A stretch of 15,184 nt of DNA from an uncultured Verrucomicrobiae bacterium (GTDB lineage: Bacteria; Verrucomicrobiota; Verrucomicrobiia; Palsa-1439). Under the pieces are notes generated by a model that worked only from the letters and a program-made list of their open reading frames with translations, did no database searches and had not been told where the DNA came from. The translations under genes and the position numbers were made by a program. Positions 1 to 7,598 of the stretch are shown piece after piece. Location of the stretch: the NCBI GenBank assembly GCA_937927265.1, contig CALBCO010000012.1, positions 1-15,184 on the forward strand. Reading direction: 5' to 3'. Each line of letters begins with the position of its first letter. Positions within the stretch are counted from its first letter, which is position 1.

Positions 1-1
1 G

Positions 2-130
2 GTCCATGCGAAGATGATGACTATGGATGATTCGTCCTCCGACAACGGGTGTCGCAGCGCTTCTGCGAAGCGCCGGGACGTTGTAGCGGTTGCACAACCG
101 GCGGGTGGTCGCAACCAGGAGCGGCGCTGA
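2..130 (+). CDS. Possible 3' end of an unrecognised gene upstream of the ATP synthase operon (partial)
   Basis: The reading frame is open from the left edge to a TGA at 128-130 and encodes a hydrophilic, basic tail ending in GGRNQERR. Its stop lies one base before the GTG start of the next gene, a spacing typical of translationally coupled operon genes. That is the main reason to think the frame is real. In many ATP synthase operons an AtpZ-like protein sits here, but I see no membrane helix that would support that name. A short gene starting at one of the ATG codons near 14-25 is also possible. Only about 43 codons are visible, so this is weak. Confidence 0.25.
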   Translation, partial: VHAKMMTMDDSSSDNGCRSASAKRRDVVAVAQPAGGRNQERR

Positions 131-131
131 G

Positions 132-428
132 GTGGACCGACCGGCATTTATCGGGTTGGTGTTGGGCGGAGCGATTGGGTTGGTTTATTGCGGCTGGCAG
201 TTGTGGGATTTACGACGGCAGAAGAAGGCCGCACCGACCGGCAATCCGGTGGCCATGGCGCCGGGGGTGGCGTTGCGGTTGGTGTTTGTGGCGCTGGCGT
301 GGTGGCTGGCGTTTCGGTTCACCGAAGCAGATAAGTGGTGGTTGACAGGCTCTTTGGTTGTGACATACAGTCTACCGCTCGTTTGGCAGATGCGGAAATT
401 ATTCCCGTCACGCAGTCATCAATCATGA
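132..428 (+). CDS. Small three-helix membrane protein of the ATP synthase operon (AtpI/AtpR-like)
   Basis: A 98-residue hydrophobic protein directly upstream of atpB, where AtpI (assembly of the c-ring, Mg2+/Ca2+ handling) or AtpR normally sits. Three membrane segments are visible at about residues 5-25, 47-63 and 69-88, with a basic cytoplasmic loop (DLRRQKK) after the first. Classical AtpI proteins usually have four helices; the three-helix AtpR of N-ATPases fits the length better, so the name is left open. GTG at 132 is chosen because an AGGAG at 117-121 lies 10 nt upstream; a TTG at 90 lacks this. The stop overlaps the atpB start as ATGA, so the genes are translationally coupled. Assignment rests on position and topology, not on a diagnostic motif. 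Confidence 0.7.
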   Translation: MDRPAFIGLVLGGAIGLVYCGWQLWDLRRQKKAAPTGNPVAMAPGVALRLVFVALAWWLAFRFTEADKWWLTGSLVVTYSLPLVWQMRKLFPSRSHQS

Positions 429-1177
429 ATCATATTGGCATGGTTTTATACAAGTGGCAGGTCGGCGGCGTGGACCTGAGCATCACGAACACGGTCGTGA
501 TGTTGTGGATCGCGGCGGCGTTGACGTTGGTGGTGCTGGTCGGCGCAGCGCGGCTGGTGCGCCCCACCGGCGAGGGCCGCTTCGCCAACCTGATCGAGGC
601 GTTGATGGATTTTCTCAAGGAGAACGTGACCGACCCGTTCTTGGGACACGACGGGGCGAAGTGGTTTCCGTTCGTGGGCACCGTTTTCTTTTTTATTCTG
701 TTCTGCAACCTGCTCGGCTTGGTGCCGGTGCCGTGGTTTTTCGCGGCGCCGACGAGCAATATCAACGTCACAGGGCCGCTGGCGTTGCTGGTGTTTGTCA
801 TTGTGCAGGCGATGGCGATCAAGCATCACGGGTTGGCGTACTACTTGGGGTTGTTGTTCCCGAAGAGCGCGCCGGGCTGGTTGCGGTTCACGTTGATGCC
901 GTTGATTGAAGTGATCAGCCTGTTGGCGCGGCCGGTGTCGTTGGCGGTTCGTTTGTTTGCCAACTTGATGGCCGGACATCAGATCATTTTGACGTTTCTC
1001 GGCGGGGTGATTTATCTCGCCGGGCTGGCGTGGTATGTGAAGCCGGTCGCCGCGTTGCCGTTGGCGGTGACGGTGGTGATGATGGCATTTGAGATTTTTG
1101 TGGCCTTCATTCAGGCCTTTATTTTTGCCCTGCTGACGGCGTTGTATCTCGGCGAGGCGATGGGAGAATCACACTAA
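425..1177 (+). CDS. atpB: F1Fo ATP synthase subunit a
   Basis: Subunit a (250 residues) forms the two half-channels through which ions reach the rotating c-ring in the membrane. The family hallmark RLFANLMAGH is at residues 176-185, with the essential arginine R176 facing the c-ring carboxylate. H185 and E223 (in AFEIFVAFIQAF) occupy the positions of E. coli Glu219 and His245, with the two residue types exchanged, a swap known in other bacterial subunits a. There are five or six hydrophobic segments. The C-terminal FIQAFIFALLTALYLGEA is also characteristic. ATG 425 is chosen because it overlaps the preceding stop as ATGA and matches the usual N-terminus; there is no clear Shine-Dalgarno, consistent with translational coupling. 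An upstream in-frame ATG at 335 would lie inside the preceding gene. Confidence 0.97.
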   Translation: MNHIGMVLYKWQVGGVDLSITNTVVMLWIAAALTLVVLVGAARLVRPTGEGRFANLIEALMDFLKENVTDPFLGHDGAKWFPFVGTVFFFILFCNLLGLVPVPWFFAAPTSNINVTGPLALLVFVIVQAMAIKHHGLAYYLGLLFPKSAPGWLRFTLMPLIEVISLLARPVSLAVRLFANLMAGHQIILTFLGGVIYLAGLAWYVKPVAALPLAVTVVMMAFEIFVAFIQAFIFALLTALYLGEAMGESH

Positions 1178-1181
1178 ACTC

Positions 1182-1187
1182 GGAGGA
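1182..1187 (+). promoter_or_regulatory. Ribosome-binding site that decides the atpE start
   Basis: GGAGGA is the strongest Shine-Dalgarno in the first half of the operon. It touches the ATG at 1188 but has normal spacing (6 nt) to the ATG at 1194. A strong site here fits the need for many c subunits per complex compared with one copy of subunit a. Confidence 0.75.
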
Positions 1188-1193
1188 ATGATC

Positions 1194-1481
1194 ATGCTCG
1201 CAGTGCTCGCAGCAGCAACCGCAGAAGCGGCCGTCGAGGCCGCCCAGCAAATCAACTTACCCGCGCTGGCCAAGCTCGGCGCCGGCCTGGCGGCCGGTCT
1301 TGGCACCCTCGGCGCCGGTGTCGGCATCGGCATCGTGTTTGGCAAAAGCATCGAGAGCGCGGCCCGGCAACCGGAGGCGTTGCCGCTCGTGCAACGTCTG
1401 ATGTTCATGGGCTTCGCGCTCGTCGAAGCGCAGGCGTTGTACGCGTTGGTCATCGCGTTCATGCTGCTCGCGGCCAAGTAG
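1194..1481 (+). CDS. atpE: F1Fo ATP synthase subunit c
   Basis: The 95-residue proteolipid forms the c-ring. It has a glycine-rich first helix (residues 29-46, repeated GxG spacing), the polar loop with ARQP at residues 57-60, and a second helix with the ion-binding carboxylate E78 in FALVEAQALY. Sodium-binding rings of the Ilyobacter type have a Gln in helix 1 and Ser-Thr directly after the Glu; here these positions are I45, A79 and Q80, so proton coupling is the better reading. The first 20 or so residues are alanine-rich and longer than in E. coli, perhaps a cleaved or membrane-inserted leader. There are ATGs at 1188 and 1194; GGAGGA at 1182-1187 abuts the first and is 6 nt from the second, so 1194 is preferred. 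Confidence 0.96.
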   Translation: MLAVLAAATAEAAVEAAQQINLPALAKLGAGLAAGLGTLGAGVGIGIVFGKSIESAARQPEALPLVQRLMFMGFALVEAQALYALVIAFMLLAAK

Positions 1482-1488
1482 GAGCGCC

Positions 1489-2061
1489 ATGAAGCTTCTC
1501 CCCGTCATGACCGGCGCGTTTGCGTTGGCGGGTGCGGCCGCCGCGCAAGCCAGCGGTGGCGAAAACCCGATGCAGATTGATGTCGGTCTGCAAATCTGGA
1601 CGCTCGTCGCGTTCCTGGGATTGTTTTTCCTGCTGGCGAAATTCACCTTTAAGCCTATCGCGCAGGCGCTCGACCGGCGCAGCTTGATGATCAAGGAATC
1701 ACTCGCCGAAGCCGAACGAGCCCGCGCCGAAGCGAAGAAGCAAATGGACGATTACCAGAAGCAAATCGCCCAAGCCCGAACCGAGGCCGCCAAGATCGTC
1801 GAGGAAGCCCGGTCGCTCGGGGAAAACGTCCGCAAAGAAATCGTCGAAAAAGCCGGGGCCGAAGCGGCCGCGCTTGTCCAACGGGCGCAGGAAGAAATCC
1901 AGCGCCAGAAGGAAAAGGGTGTGCAGGAACTCAAAGACACCGTGGCCAGTCTCTCTGTGCAAATCGCGGCGAAAGTCCTTGAGAAGGAAGTTAACCCGGC
2001 GACGCATCGGCAGTTGGTGGATAGCTTGATTGCCGACCTCGGCAAGCTGCGACGGAACTGA
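1489..2061 (+). CDS. atpF: F1Fo ATP synthase subunit b
   Basis: Subunit b (190 residues) is the peripheral stalk that holds F1 against rotation. A membrane helix at about residues 33-51 (WTLVAFLGLFFLLAKF) is followed by the FKPI motif and a long charged coiled coil (about residues 60-165) rich in Ala, Glu, Lys and Gln. The N-terminus is unusual: residues 1-22 look like a cleavable signal peptide (basic start, hydrophobic stretch, AQA-S cleavage-like site) in front of the membrane anchor. GGAG at 1481-1484, overlapping the atpE stop, is 4 nt before ATG 1489. Only one b-type gene is present, so a homodimeric stalk is expected. Confidence 0.95.
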   Translation: MKLLPVMTGAFALAGAAAAQASGGENPMQIDVGLQIWTLVAFLGLFFLLAKFTFKPIAQALDRRSLMIKESLAEAERARAEAKKQMDDYQKQIAQARTEAAKIVEEARSLGENVRKEIVEKAGAEAAALVQRAQEEIQRQKEKGVQELKDTVASLSVQIAAKVLEKEVNPATHRQLVDSLIADLGKLRRN

Positions 2062-2069
2062 TTCCGGCC

Positions 2070-2606
2070 ATGGCTCACGACCCCATCCCGACCGGCTATG
2101 CGCGGGCGTTGCTGGAAATGGCGCAAGCCGAGAATGCCACCAGCCGCGTCGAAGAAGATTTGTTTCGGCTGCGCGAACTGCTCAAGACCAACCCGGCCTT
2201 GCTGGCGTTTCTCAAAGATCCGGCCATCCAGCGCGACGGCAAACGGCAGGCGTTGACGGAGCTGTTTCAGGGCCGGGTACACTCGTTGACGTTGAACCTC
2301 CTGCTAACGTTGGCGGACAGCGACCGGGTGGGCCGGGTGTTGCCGGTGATCGAGGCCTTCAGCGACCAGGCCCGCCATGCCCGTGAGACCGTGACCGGTG
2401 AAGTCACGACTGCCGCCCCGCTCGACGACGCGACCTTGCAACGGTTGGCCGCCGAGTTGTCGCGGGTGACGGGCAAGAACGTGAATTTGCTTCAGAAAAC
2501 CGACCCCACCTTGCTCGGCGGCGTAGTCATTCAGGTCGGTGAACAGATCGTGGATGGCAGTCTGCGCCGCAAACTCCATCAGCTGCAGCAGCAACTCGCC
2601 CAATAA
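2070..2606 (+). CDS. atpH: F1Fo ATP synthase subunit delta
   Basis: The 178-residue delta subunit (OSCP homologue) caps the alpha3beta3 head and joins it to the b stalk. The N-terminal helical domain begins with the usual pattern (YARALLEMAQ, residues 10-19). The C-terminal signature is clear: DPTLLGGVVIQVGEQIVDGS followed by LRRKLHQL. Length matches the family (about 175-185). It begins 8 nt after the atpF stop with a weak ribosome-binding site, and atpA follows after a few bases, as in the canonical operon. Confidence 0.95.
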   Translation: MAHDPIPTGYARALLEMAQAENATSRVEEDLFRLRELLKTNPALLAFLKDPAIQRDGKRQALTELFQGRVHSLTLNLLLTLADSDRVGRVLPVIEAFSDQARHARETVTGEVTTAAPLDDATLQRLAAELSRVTGKNVNLLQKTDPTLLGGVVIQVGEQIVDGSLRRKLHQLQQQLAQ

Positions 2607-2615
2607 AAGGTGCCT

Positions 2616-4166
2616 ATGCCCGACACACTTGCTCTCGCTCCCAAACAGATCAGCGATGTCCTGGAACGCGCCATCGCCCGCTACAAAACCGAAGTCACTG
2701 TCCAGGAAGTCGGCGAAGTCATCGAATGTGGCGACGGCATTGCCCGCGTTAAAGGACTGCCGAATTGCCTCTCGGAAGAAATGCTCGAATTCCCCGGCGG
2801 CGTCTATGGCGTCGCACTCAACCTCGAACGCGATAACGTCGGCGTGATGATCCTTGGCGATTTCACCAAGGTCGAGGAAGGCCAAATCGTCAAGCGCACC
2901 GGCCGCGTCCTCAGCACTCCGGTGGGCGAAGCGTTATTGGGCCGTGTGGTCAACGCCCTCGGCCAGCCCATTGACGGCAAAGGCCCGATCCAGACCGAGC
3001 TGTACCGGCCCGTCGAAAGCCGTGCGCCGAGCGTCATCGAACGCCAGCCGGTCAAGGAGCCGGTGCAGACCGGATTGAAAGCGATTGACGCGATGATCCC
3101 GATTGGGCGCGGTCAACGCGAATTGATCATCGGCGACCGGCAAACCGGCAAGACCGCCATTTGCCTCGATACGATCATCAACCAAAAAGGCGGCGACCTC
3201 ATTTGCATCTATGTCGCCATTGGCCAGAAGAAATCCACTGTCGTCAGCGTTGTCGAGACGCTCCAAAAATACGGCGCGATGGACTACACGATTGTGGTGA
3301 GCGCCACCGCGAGCGATCCGGCTCCGATGCAATTCGTGGCGCCGTATGCCGGCTGCGCAATGGGCGAATACTTCCGCGACAACGGCCGCCACGCGCTGAT
3401 CATCTACGATGACTTGTCGAAACACGCCGTGGCCTACCGGCAGGTCTCGTTGCTGTTGCGGCGGCCGCCGGGACGCGAAGCGTTTCCGGGCGACATTTTC
3501 AATCTGCACAGCCGGCTGCTCGAACGCGCCGCCAAACTCAAGGACGACGCGCCGAAATACAATCCGGTGTATCCGCAAGGCGGTGGCACCTTGACGGCGT
3601 TGCCGATCATCGAAACGCAGGAAGGCGATTTTTCGGCGTACATCCCGACCAACGTCATCTCCATCACCGACGGCCAGATTTATTTGGAGTCCGATCTGTT
3701 CTACGCGGGCGTGCGCCCGGCGGTGTCGGTCGGGTTGTCGGTGAGCCGTGTCGGCGGCAATGCGCAGACCAAGGCGATGAAGAAGATTGCCGGGCCGTTG
3801 CGGTTGTCGCTGGCGCAATATCGGGAATTGGCAGCGTTTGCCCAGCTCTCCAGCGATCTCGACAAGAACACCAAGGCCCAGCTCGATCGCGGCCAGAAGA
3901 TGACCGAGTTGCTCAAGCAACCGCAATTTCAACCGATGCCGGTGGAGGACGAAGTGGCAGTGATTTGGGCGGCCACGAACGGCTATCTCGACGAAGTGCC
4001 GGTCGCAGCGATTCACCGATACGAGAAGGAGTTTCTGCAATTCCTGAAGAGCAAATACAGCGCAACGATGCAGGCCCTCCGGCAACGGCGGGAACTGACT
4101 GAAGACATCACGTCCGGCTTGAAAAAGGCGGCGGAGGAATTCCAAACAATCTTTGCCGGCAAGTAA
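2616..4166 (+). CDS. atpA: F1Fo ATP synthase subunit alpha
   Basis: The 516-residue non-catalytic nucleotide-binding subunit of F1. The N-terminal beta-barrel is followed by the nucleotide domain with Walker A GDRQTGKT (residues 173-180), a Walker B-like IIYDDLSKHA, and the alpha signature GREAFPGDIF. The arginine-finger region reads SVSRVGGNAQTKAMKK, placing the finger in the catalytic site of beta. Length is close to E. coli (513). ATG 2616 is preferred over the GTG at 2610 because AAAAGG (2605-2610) lies 5 nt before the ATG and the GTG overlaps that site. The stop TAA is followed immediately by the atpG ATG. Nothing is missing or truncated. Confidence 0.98.
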   Translation: MPDTLALAPKQISDVLERAIARYKTEVTVQEVGEVIECGDGIARVKGLPNCLSEEMLEFPGGVYGVALNLERDNVGVMILGDFTKVEEGQIVKRTGRVLSTPVGEALLGRVVNALGQPIDGKGPIQTELYRPVESRAPSVIERQPVKEPVQTGLKAIDAMIPIGRGQRELIIGDRQTGKTAICLDTIINQKGGDLICIYVAIGQKKSTVVSVVETLQKYGAMDYTIVVSATASDPAPMQFVAPYAGCAMGEYFRDNGRHALIIYDDLSKHAVAYRQVSLLLRRPPGREAFPGDIFNLHSRLLERAAKLKDDAPKYNPVYPQGGGTLTALPIIETQEGDFSAYIPTNVISITDGQIYLESDLFYAGVRPAVSVGLSVSRVGGNAQTKAMKKIAGPLRLSLAQYRELAAFAQLSSDLDKNTKAQLDRGQKMTELLKQPQFQPMPVEDEVAVIWAATNGYLDEVPVAAIHRYEKEFLQFLKSKYSATMQALRQRRELTEDITSGLKKAAEEFQTIFAGK

Positions 4167-5027
4167 ATGGCTTCGCTTCGGGACATACGGCGCCGCATCA
4201 AGGGCGTGAAGAACATCCGGCAAGTCACCCGCGCGATGAACATGATCGCCGCCGCCCGGCTGCGTCGCGCCCAGGCCAAAGCCGAATCCGCCCGGCCATA
4301 TGCTGAGCGGCTCACAACCATTTTGCAGGATGTCGTCTCCTCCGGCGGCGCGTTGCGACACCCGTTGATGGCCCAGCGCCCCGTGCGCCGGATCGCACTG
4401 GCGGTGATTTCCGCCGACCGCGGCCTGTGCGGTGCGTTCAACGCCGGTATCCTGCGCGAAGCGACCCGGTTTTACCGCGCGCAAACGGTGCCTGTGGACG
4501 TCATTGCCGTGGGACGGAAAGCGCGGGATCATTTTTTGCGGCTCGGCGCGAATGTGGTGGCCCATTTCCCCCAGCCTTCGCGGGATGTGAGGCTGGAAGA
4601 GTTTCTCCCCATTAGCCAGCGGATTATCAGCGATTACAACGCCGGCCAGTGCGATCAGGTGGTGGTGGTGTCGGTGCGGTTCATCAGCGTGTTGAAGTCG
4701 GAGCCCACGGTCACCCCACTGTTGCCGTTGTCACCGCCGGCGCAGGCCGACAAGCCGGCGGGTGCGGCGTACGAGTTCGAGCCGGTCGCGGAGGAGTTGT
4801 TGGCGACCTTGTTGCCGCAATACGTTGAGGTGCTGCTCTACCGGTCGTTGGTGGAATCGTTGGCGAGCGAGCAGGCCGCCCGGATGGTGGCGATGCAGGC
4901 CGCCACGGACAGCGCCTCGGAGATGATTCAAGCCTTGACCCGCGAGTATAACAGCGCCCGGCAGACTTCGATTACGACCGCGTTGCTCGAAGTCGTCGCC
5001 GGGGCCGACGCATTGGAGACGAAATGA
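4167..5027 (+). CDS. atpG: F1Fo ATP synthase subunit gamma
   Basis: The 286-residue rotor shaft of F1. The N-terminal helix (MASLRDIRRRIKGVKNIRQV, then TRAM) and the C-terminal helix (ATDSASEMI, ending LLEVVAGADAL) form the coiled-coil axle. The central Rossmann-like domain carries SADRGLCGAFN at about residues 83-93. All are hallmark sequences. It starts directly after the atpA stop with no spacer and ends in an ATGA overlap with atpD, so it depends on coupled translation. There is no insertion of the chloroplast redox-switch type. Confidence 0.97.
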   Translation: MASLRDIRRRIKGVKNIRQVTRAMNMIAAARLRRAQAKAESARPYAERLTTILQDVVSSGGALRHPLMAQRPVRRIALAVISADRGLCGAFNAGILREATRFYRAQTVPVDVIAVGRKARDHFLRLGANVVAHFPQPSRDVRLEEFLPISQRIISDYNAGQCDQVVVVSVRFISVLKSEPTVTPLLPLSPPAQADKPAGAAYEFEPVAEELLATLLPQYVEVLLYRSLVESLASEQAARMVAMQAATDSASEMIQALTREYNSARQTSITTALLEVVAGADALETK

Positions 5028-6436
5028 ACACAACTGCGATTCGCAAAGGCAAAGTGGTCCAAGTCATCGGGCCGGTCGTGGACGTGGAGTTCTTCACCGA
5101 AGAGCTGCCGCCCATCAACCAAGCCATCACCATCACCGACGCCGCCCGCGGCATCCACCTCACATGCGAGGTGGCCAGCCATCTCGGCGAACACACTGTG
5201 CGGACGGTAGCGATGAGTTCCACGCAGGGTCTGGTCCGCGGGATGGAAGCGGTGGATACCGGCGCGCCCATCTCGGTACCGGTCGGCCCGACATCGTTGG
5301 GGCGCATTTTCGATTTGCTCGGCAATCCGATTGACGGCAAAGGCCCCGTCCACGCGAAGTTGCGGCTGCCGATTCACCGGCCCAGTCCGCCGTTCGAGGA
5401 ACAGGTGCCGGCGACGAAACAGTTTGAGACCGGCCTGAAGTCCATTGATCTGCTTGCCCCGTTTGCCAAAGGCGGCAAGATCGGATTGTTTGGCGGCGCG
5501 GGTGTCGGCAAGACGGTGCTGATTCAGGAATTGATCCGCAACATCGCCAAGGAACATAGCGGTTTTTCCGTCTTCGGCGGTGTCGGCGAACGCACCCGCG
5601 AAGGCAACGATCTCTACCTGGAAATGACCGAGTCGGGCGTCATCGCCAACACGGTGATGGTGTTCGGCCAGATGAACGAGCCACCCGGGGCGCGGTTGCG
5701 CGTCGCGCTCTCGGCGTTGACGCAGGCGGAGTATTTCCGTGACTACGAAGGCAAGGATGTCTTGTTGTTCATTGACAACATTTTCCGCTTCACGCAGGCC
5801 GGCAGCGAAGTGTCTGCCTTGCTGGGCCGGATGCCGAGCGCGGTCGGTTATCAACCCACGTTGTCCACCGAGATGGGTGACATGCAGGAACGCATCACCT
5901 CGACCAAACGCGGCTCGATTACCTCGGTGCAGGCGGTGTACGTGCCGGCGGACGACATCACCGATCCTGCGCCGGCCACCACGTTCACGCATTTGGACGG
6001 CTCGATCGTGCTCTCCCGTCAAATCGCCGAGTTGGGAATCTACCCGGCGGTGGACCCACTGGCCTCGACCTCCCGGATTTTGGATCCACTGACCGTGGGC
6101 GAAGAGCATTACCAGGTCGCACGCGGTGTGCAACAAGTGTTGCAGCGGTACAAAGATTTGCAGGACATCATCGCCATTCTCGGCATGGAAGAATTGAGCG
6201 AGGAAGACAAACTCACGGTGGCCCGGGCGCGGAAGATCCAGCGGTTCCTGTCACAGCCGTTCTTTGTGGCGCAACAGTTCACGGGGTTCGAGGGCAAATA
6301 CGTTCGTGTGGCCGACACCGTGCGGAGCTTCAAAGAAATCCTCGACGGCCAATGCGACGATTTGCCGGAACAAGCGTTTTACATGGTCGGTGCCATTGAG
6401 GAAGCCCGTGCCAAAGCGGAAAAGATGAAAGCCTGA
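5024..6436 (+). CDS. atpD: F1Fo ATP synthase subunit beta (catalytic)
   Basis: The 470-residue catalytic subunit makes ATP from ADP and phosphate. Visible motifs: Walker A GGAGVGKT (residues 157-164), catalytic glutamate E189 in GERTREGND, Walker B LLFIDNIFRFTQAGSE (247-262), and the gamma-contacting lever EELSEED (389-395, DELSEED in E. coli). The IDGKGPV segment near residue 103 is shared with the N-terminal part of alpha. ATG 5024 overlaps the atpG stop as ATGA, and GGAGA at 5015-5019 gives a usable ribosome-binding site 4 nt upstream. The sequence is complete and well conserved. Confidence 0.98.
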   Translation: MNTTAIRKGKVVQVIGPVVDVEFFTEELPPINQAITITDAARGIHLTCEVASHLGEHTVRTVAMSSTQGLVRGMEAVDTGAPISVPVGPTSLGRIFDLLGNPIDGKGPVHAKLRLPIHRPSPPFEEQVPATKQFETGLKSIDLLAPFAKGGKIGLFGGAGVGKTVLIQELIRNIAKEHSGFSVFGGVGERTREGNDLYLEMTESGVIANTVMVFGQMNEPPGARLRVALSALTQAEYFRDYEGKDVLLFIDNIFRFTQAGSEVSALLGRMPSAVGYQPTLSTEMGDMQERITSTKRGSITSVQAVYVPADDITDPAPATTFTHLDGSIVLSRQIAELGIYPAVDPLASTSRILDPLTVGEEHYQVARGVQQVLQRYKDLQDIIAILGMEELSEEDKLTVARARKIQRFLSQPFFVAQQFTGFEGKYVRVADTVRSFKEILDGQCDDLPEQAFYMVGAIEEARAKAEKMKA

Positions 6437-6861
6437 TGGCCGAGGAACGGACATTCGCCTTCGAGATTTTGACTCTGCAGAAATTATTTTTGCAGGAACA
6501 GGTTCGGTTTGTCGTCGCCCCCGGTCAGGAAGGAGTGTTTGAAGTCCTGCCCAGCCATGCGCCGTTTGTGTTTGCCCTGAAGCCGGGTGTGCTTTGGCTG
6601 CGTCAGCCGAACGGGAAAGACAAACATATTGCCGTCGGCGCCGGGTTTCTCGTGGTGCAAAAGGAGCGGATTAGCGTGTTGACCCGCAGTGCGGAGTTAC
6701 CGTCGGAAGTGGACGTCGCTCGCGCGCAAAAAGCCAAAGAACGGGCGGAGCGACGCTTGGCGGTGCGAACGCCGGACATTGATGTCCCGCGTGCCCAGGC
6801 GGCCCTGCAACGGGCGCTTGCGCGGTTGCGCGTCGCGGAGTACGCTGGCACGGAGAAATGA
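6436..6861 (+). CDS. atpC: F1Fo ATP synthase subunit epsilon
   Basis: The 141-residue epsilon subunit joins the gamma shaft to the c-ring and can inhibit ATP hydrolysis. The N-terminal beta-sandwich shows the typical GQEGVFEVLPSHAPFVFAL (about residues 30-48, matching the family pattern G.xGxLxIxxxHxP). The C-terminal part (about residues 90-136, rich in Ala, Arg, Glu) is the two-helix hairpin, so the regulatory domain is present. The ATG shares one base with the atpD stop (TGATG). The stop overlaps the next ATG as ATGA. Confidence 0.94.
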   Translation: MAEERTFAFEILTLQKLFLQEQVRFVVAPGQEGVFEVLPSHAPFVFALKPGVLWLRQPNGKDKHIAVGAGFLVVQKERISVLTRSAELPSEVDVARAQKAKERAERRLAVRTPDIDVPRAQAALQRALARLRVAEYAGTEK

Positions 6862-7598
6862 CAGCGATACCCCACACCTCGCATCAACGGATGGGGCTAG
6901 ACGCGCGTGTAGCCGCCCATGTGCACGCATGGTCGAAGATTCGCGAAGCGCAGTCGCACCCGCAGGAATGTTATCCGTTCATCACCATCTCGCGACAGTT
7001 CGGCTGCGAGGGGGCGGAATTGGGGCGGGTGCTGGTGGAATTGCTGAACGAACGCTGCCGGCCCTCGATCCCGTGGGTGGCTTACGACCGTGAGCTGCTC
7101 GATGCAGTGGCCCGAGAATTGCACCTGAGCCGGGCTGTGCTGGAGAGTCTCGACGGGCAGCGGCGCAACGAGATGAGCGAATTATTCGACGCGATCCTGA
7201 ACCGCAAATTGGATGAGGCGGTGATCTATCGGAAGTTGGCGGAGATTGTGCGCTCAATTGCACTGCATGGCCACGCCGTGCTCGTCGGGCGCGGTACCGC
7301 GCTGACAACCCAAGATTTGCGCAATGGTCTTCATATTCGATTGGTGGCGCCGTTGGAGTGGCGGGCGCATAAGTTGGCCGAGACCCGCTCTCTGCCGTAT
7401 GCAGAAGCGCGGAAGCTCGCCGTCCAAGGCGAAGAACAACGCCAACGGTTCATCTCCACCTTCTTCATCCACAACCCCGCCTACGAGTTCCTGCCCGAAC
7501 TGACGCTGGACAACTCTCGCTTCAACCTCCTGCAACTGGCGGAGATTGTGTTCGCCGCGCTCAGCGTCCGCTTTGGCTCTGTTCTCGTGGGCGCTTGA
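6858..7598 (+). CDS. Cytidylate-kinase-like protein attached to the atp operon
   Basis: A 246-residue protein of the cytidylate-kinase-like family (PF13189 type). ITISRQFGCEGAELG (residues 42-56) occupies the P-loop position but has no GKS/GKT lysine; YDRELLDAVA (76-85), GHAVLVGRGT (138-147) and HIRLVAPLEWRAHKLAE (159-175) follow the family layout. Members of this family are annotated by similarity to CMP kinase; the substrate is usually unknown, and I do not claim CMP here. The first 37 residues are an extra N-terminal stretch. The start overlaps the atpC stop as ATGA, so it is co-transcribed and translationally coupled with the ATP synthase genes. Its last 38 bp overlap the convergent adenosyltransferase gene. 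Confidence 0.85.
   Translation: MTAIPHTSHQRMGLDARVAAHVHAWSKIREAQSHPQECYPFITISRQFGCEGAELGRVLVELLNERCRPSIPWVAYDRELLDAVARELHLSRAVLESLDGQRRNEMSELFDAILNRKLDEAVIYRKLAEIVRSIALHGHAVLVGRGTALTTQDLRNGLHIRLVAPLEWRAHKLAETRSLPYAEARKLAVQGEEQRQRFISTFFIHNPAYEFLPELTLDNSRFNLLQLAEIVFAALSVRFGSVLVGA

Noticed and set aside
2934..4565. Long antisense reading frame of 543 codons opposite atpA/atpG
   Set aside because: It is a by-product of GC-rich codon use in atpA. Its composition is low-complexity (His, Arg, Gln rich) and the plus-strand genes are certain.
4928..6136. Antisense reading frame of 402 codons opposite atpD
   Set aside because: Mirror of conserved beta-subunit codons, with His/Arg-rich composition and no protein features.
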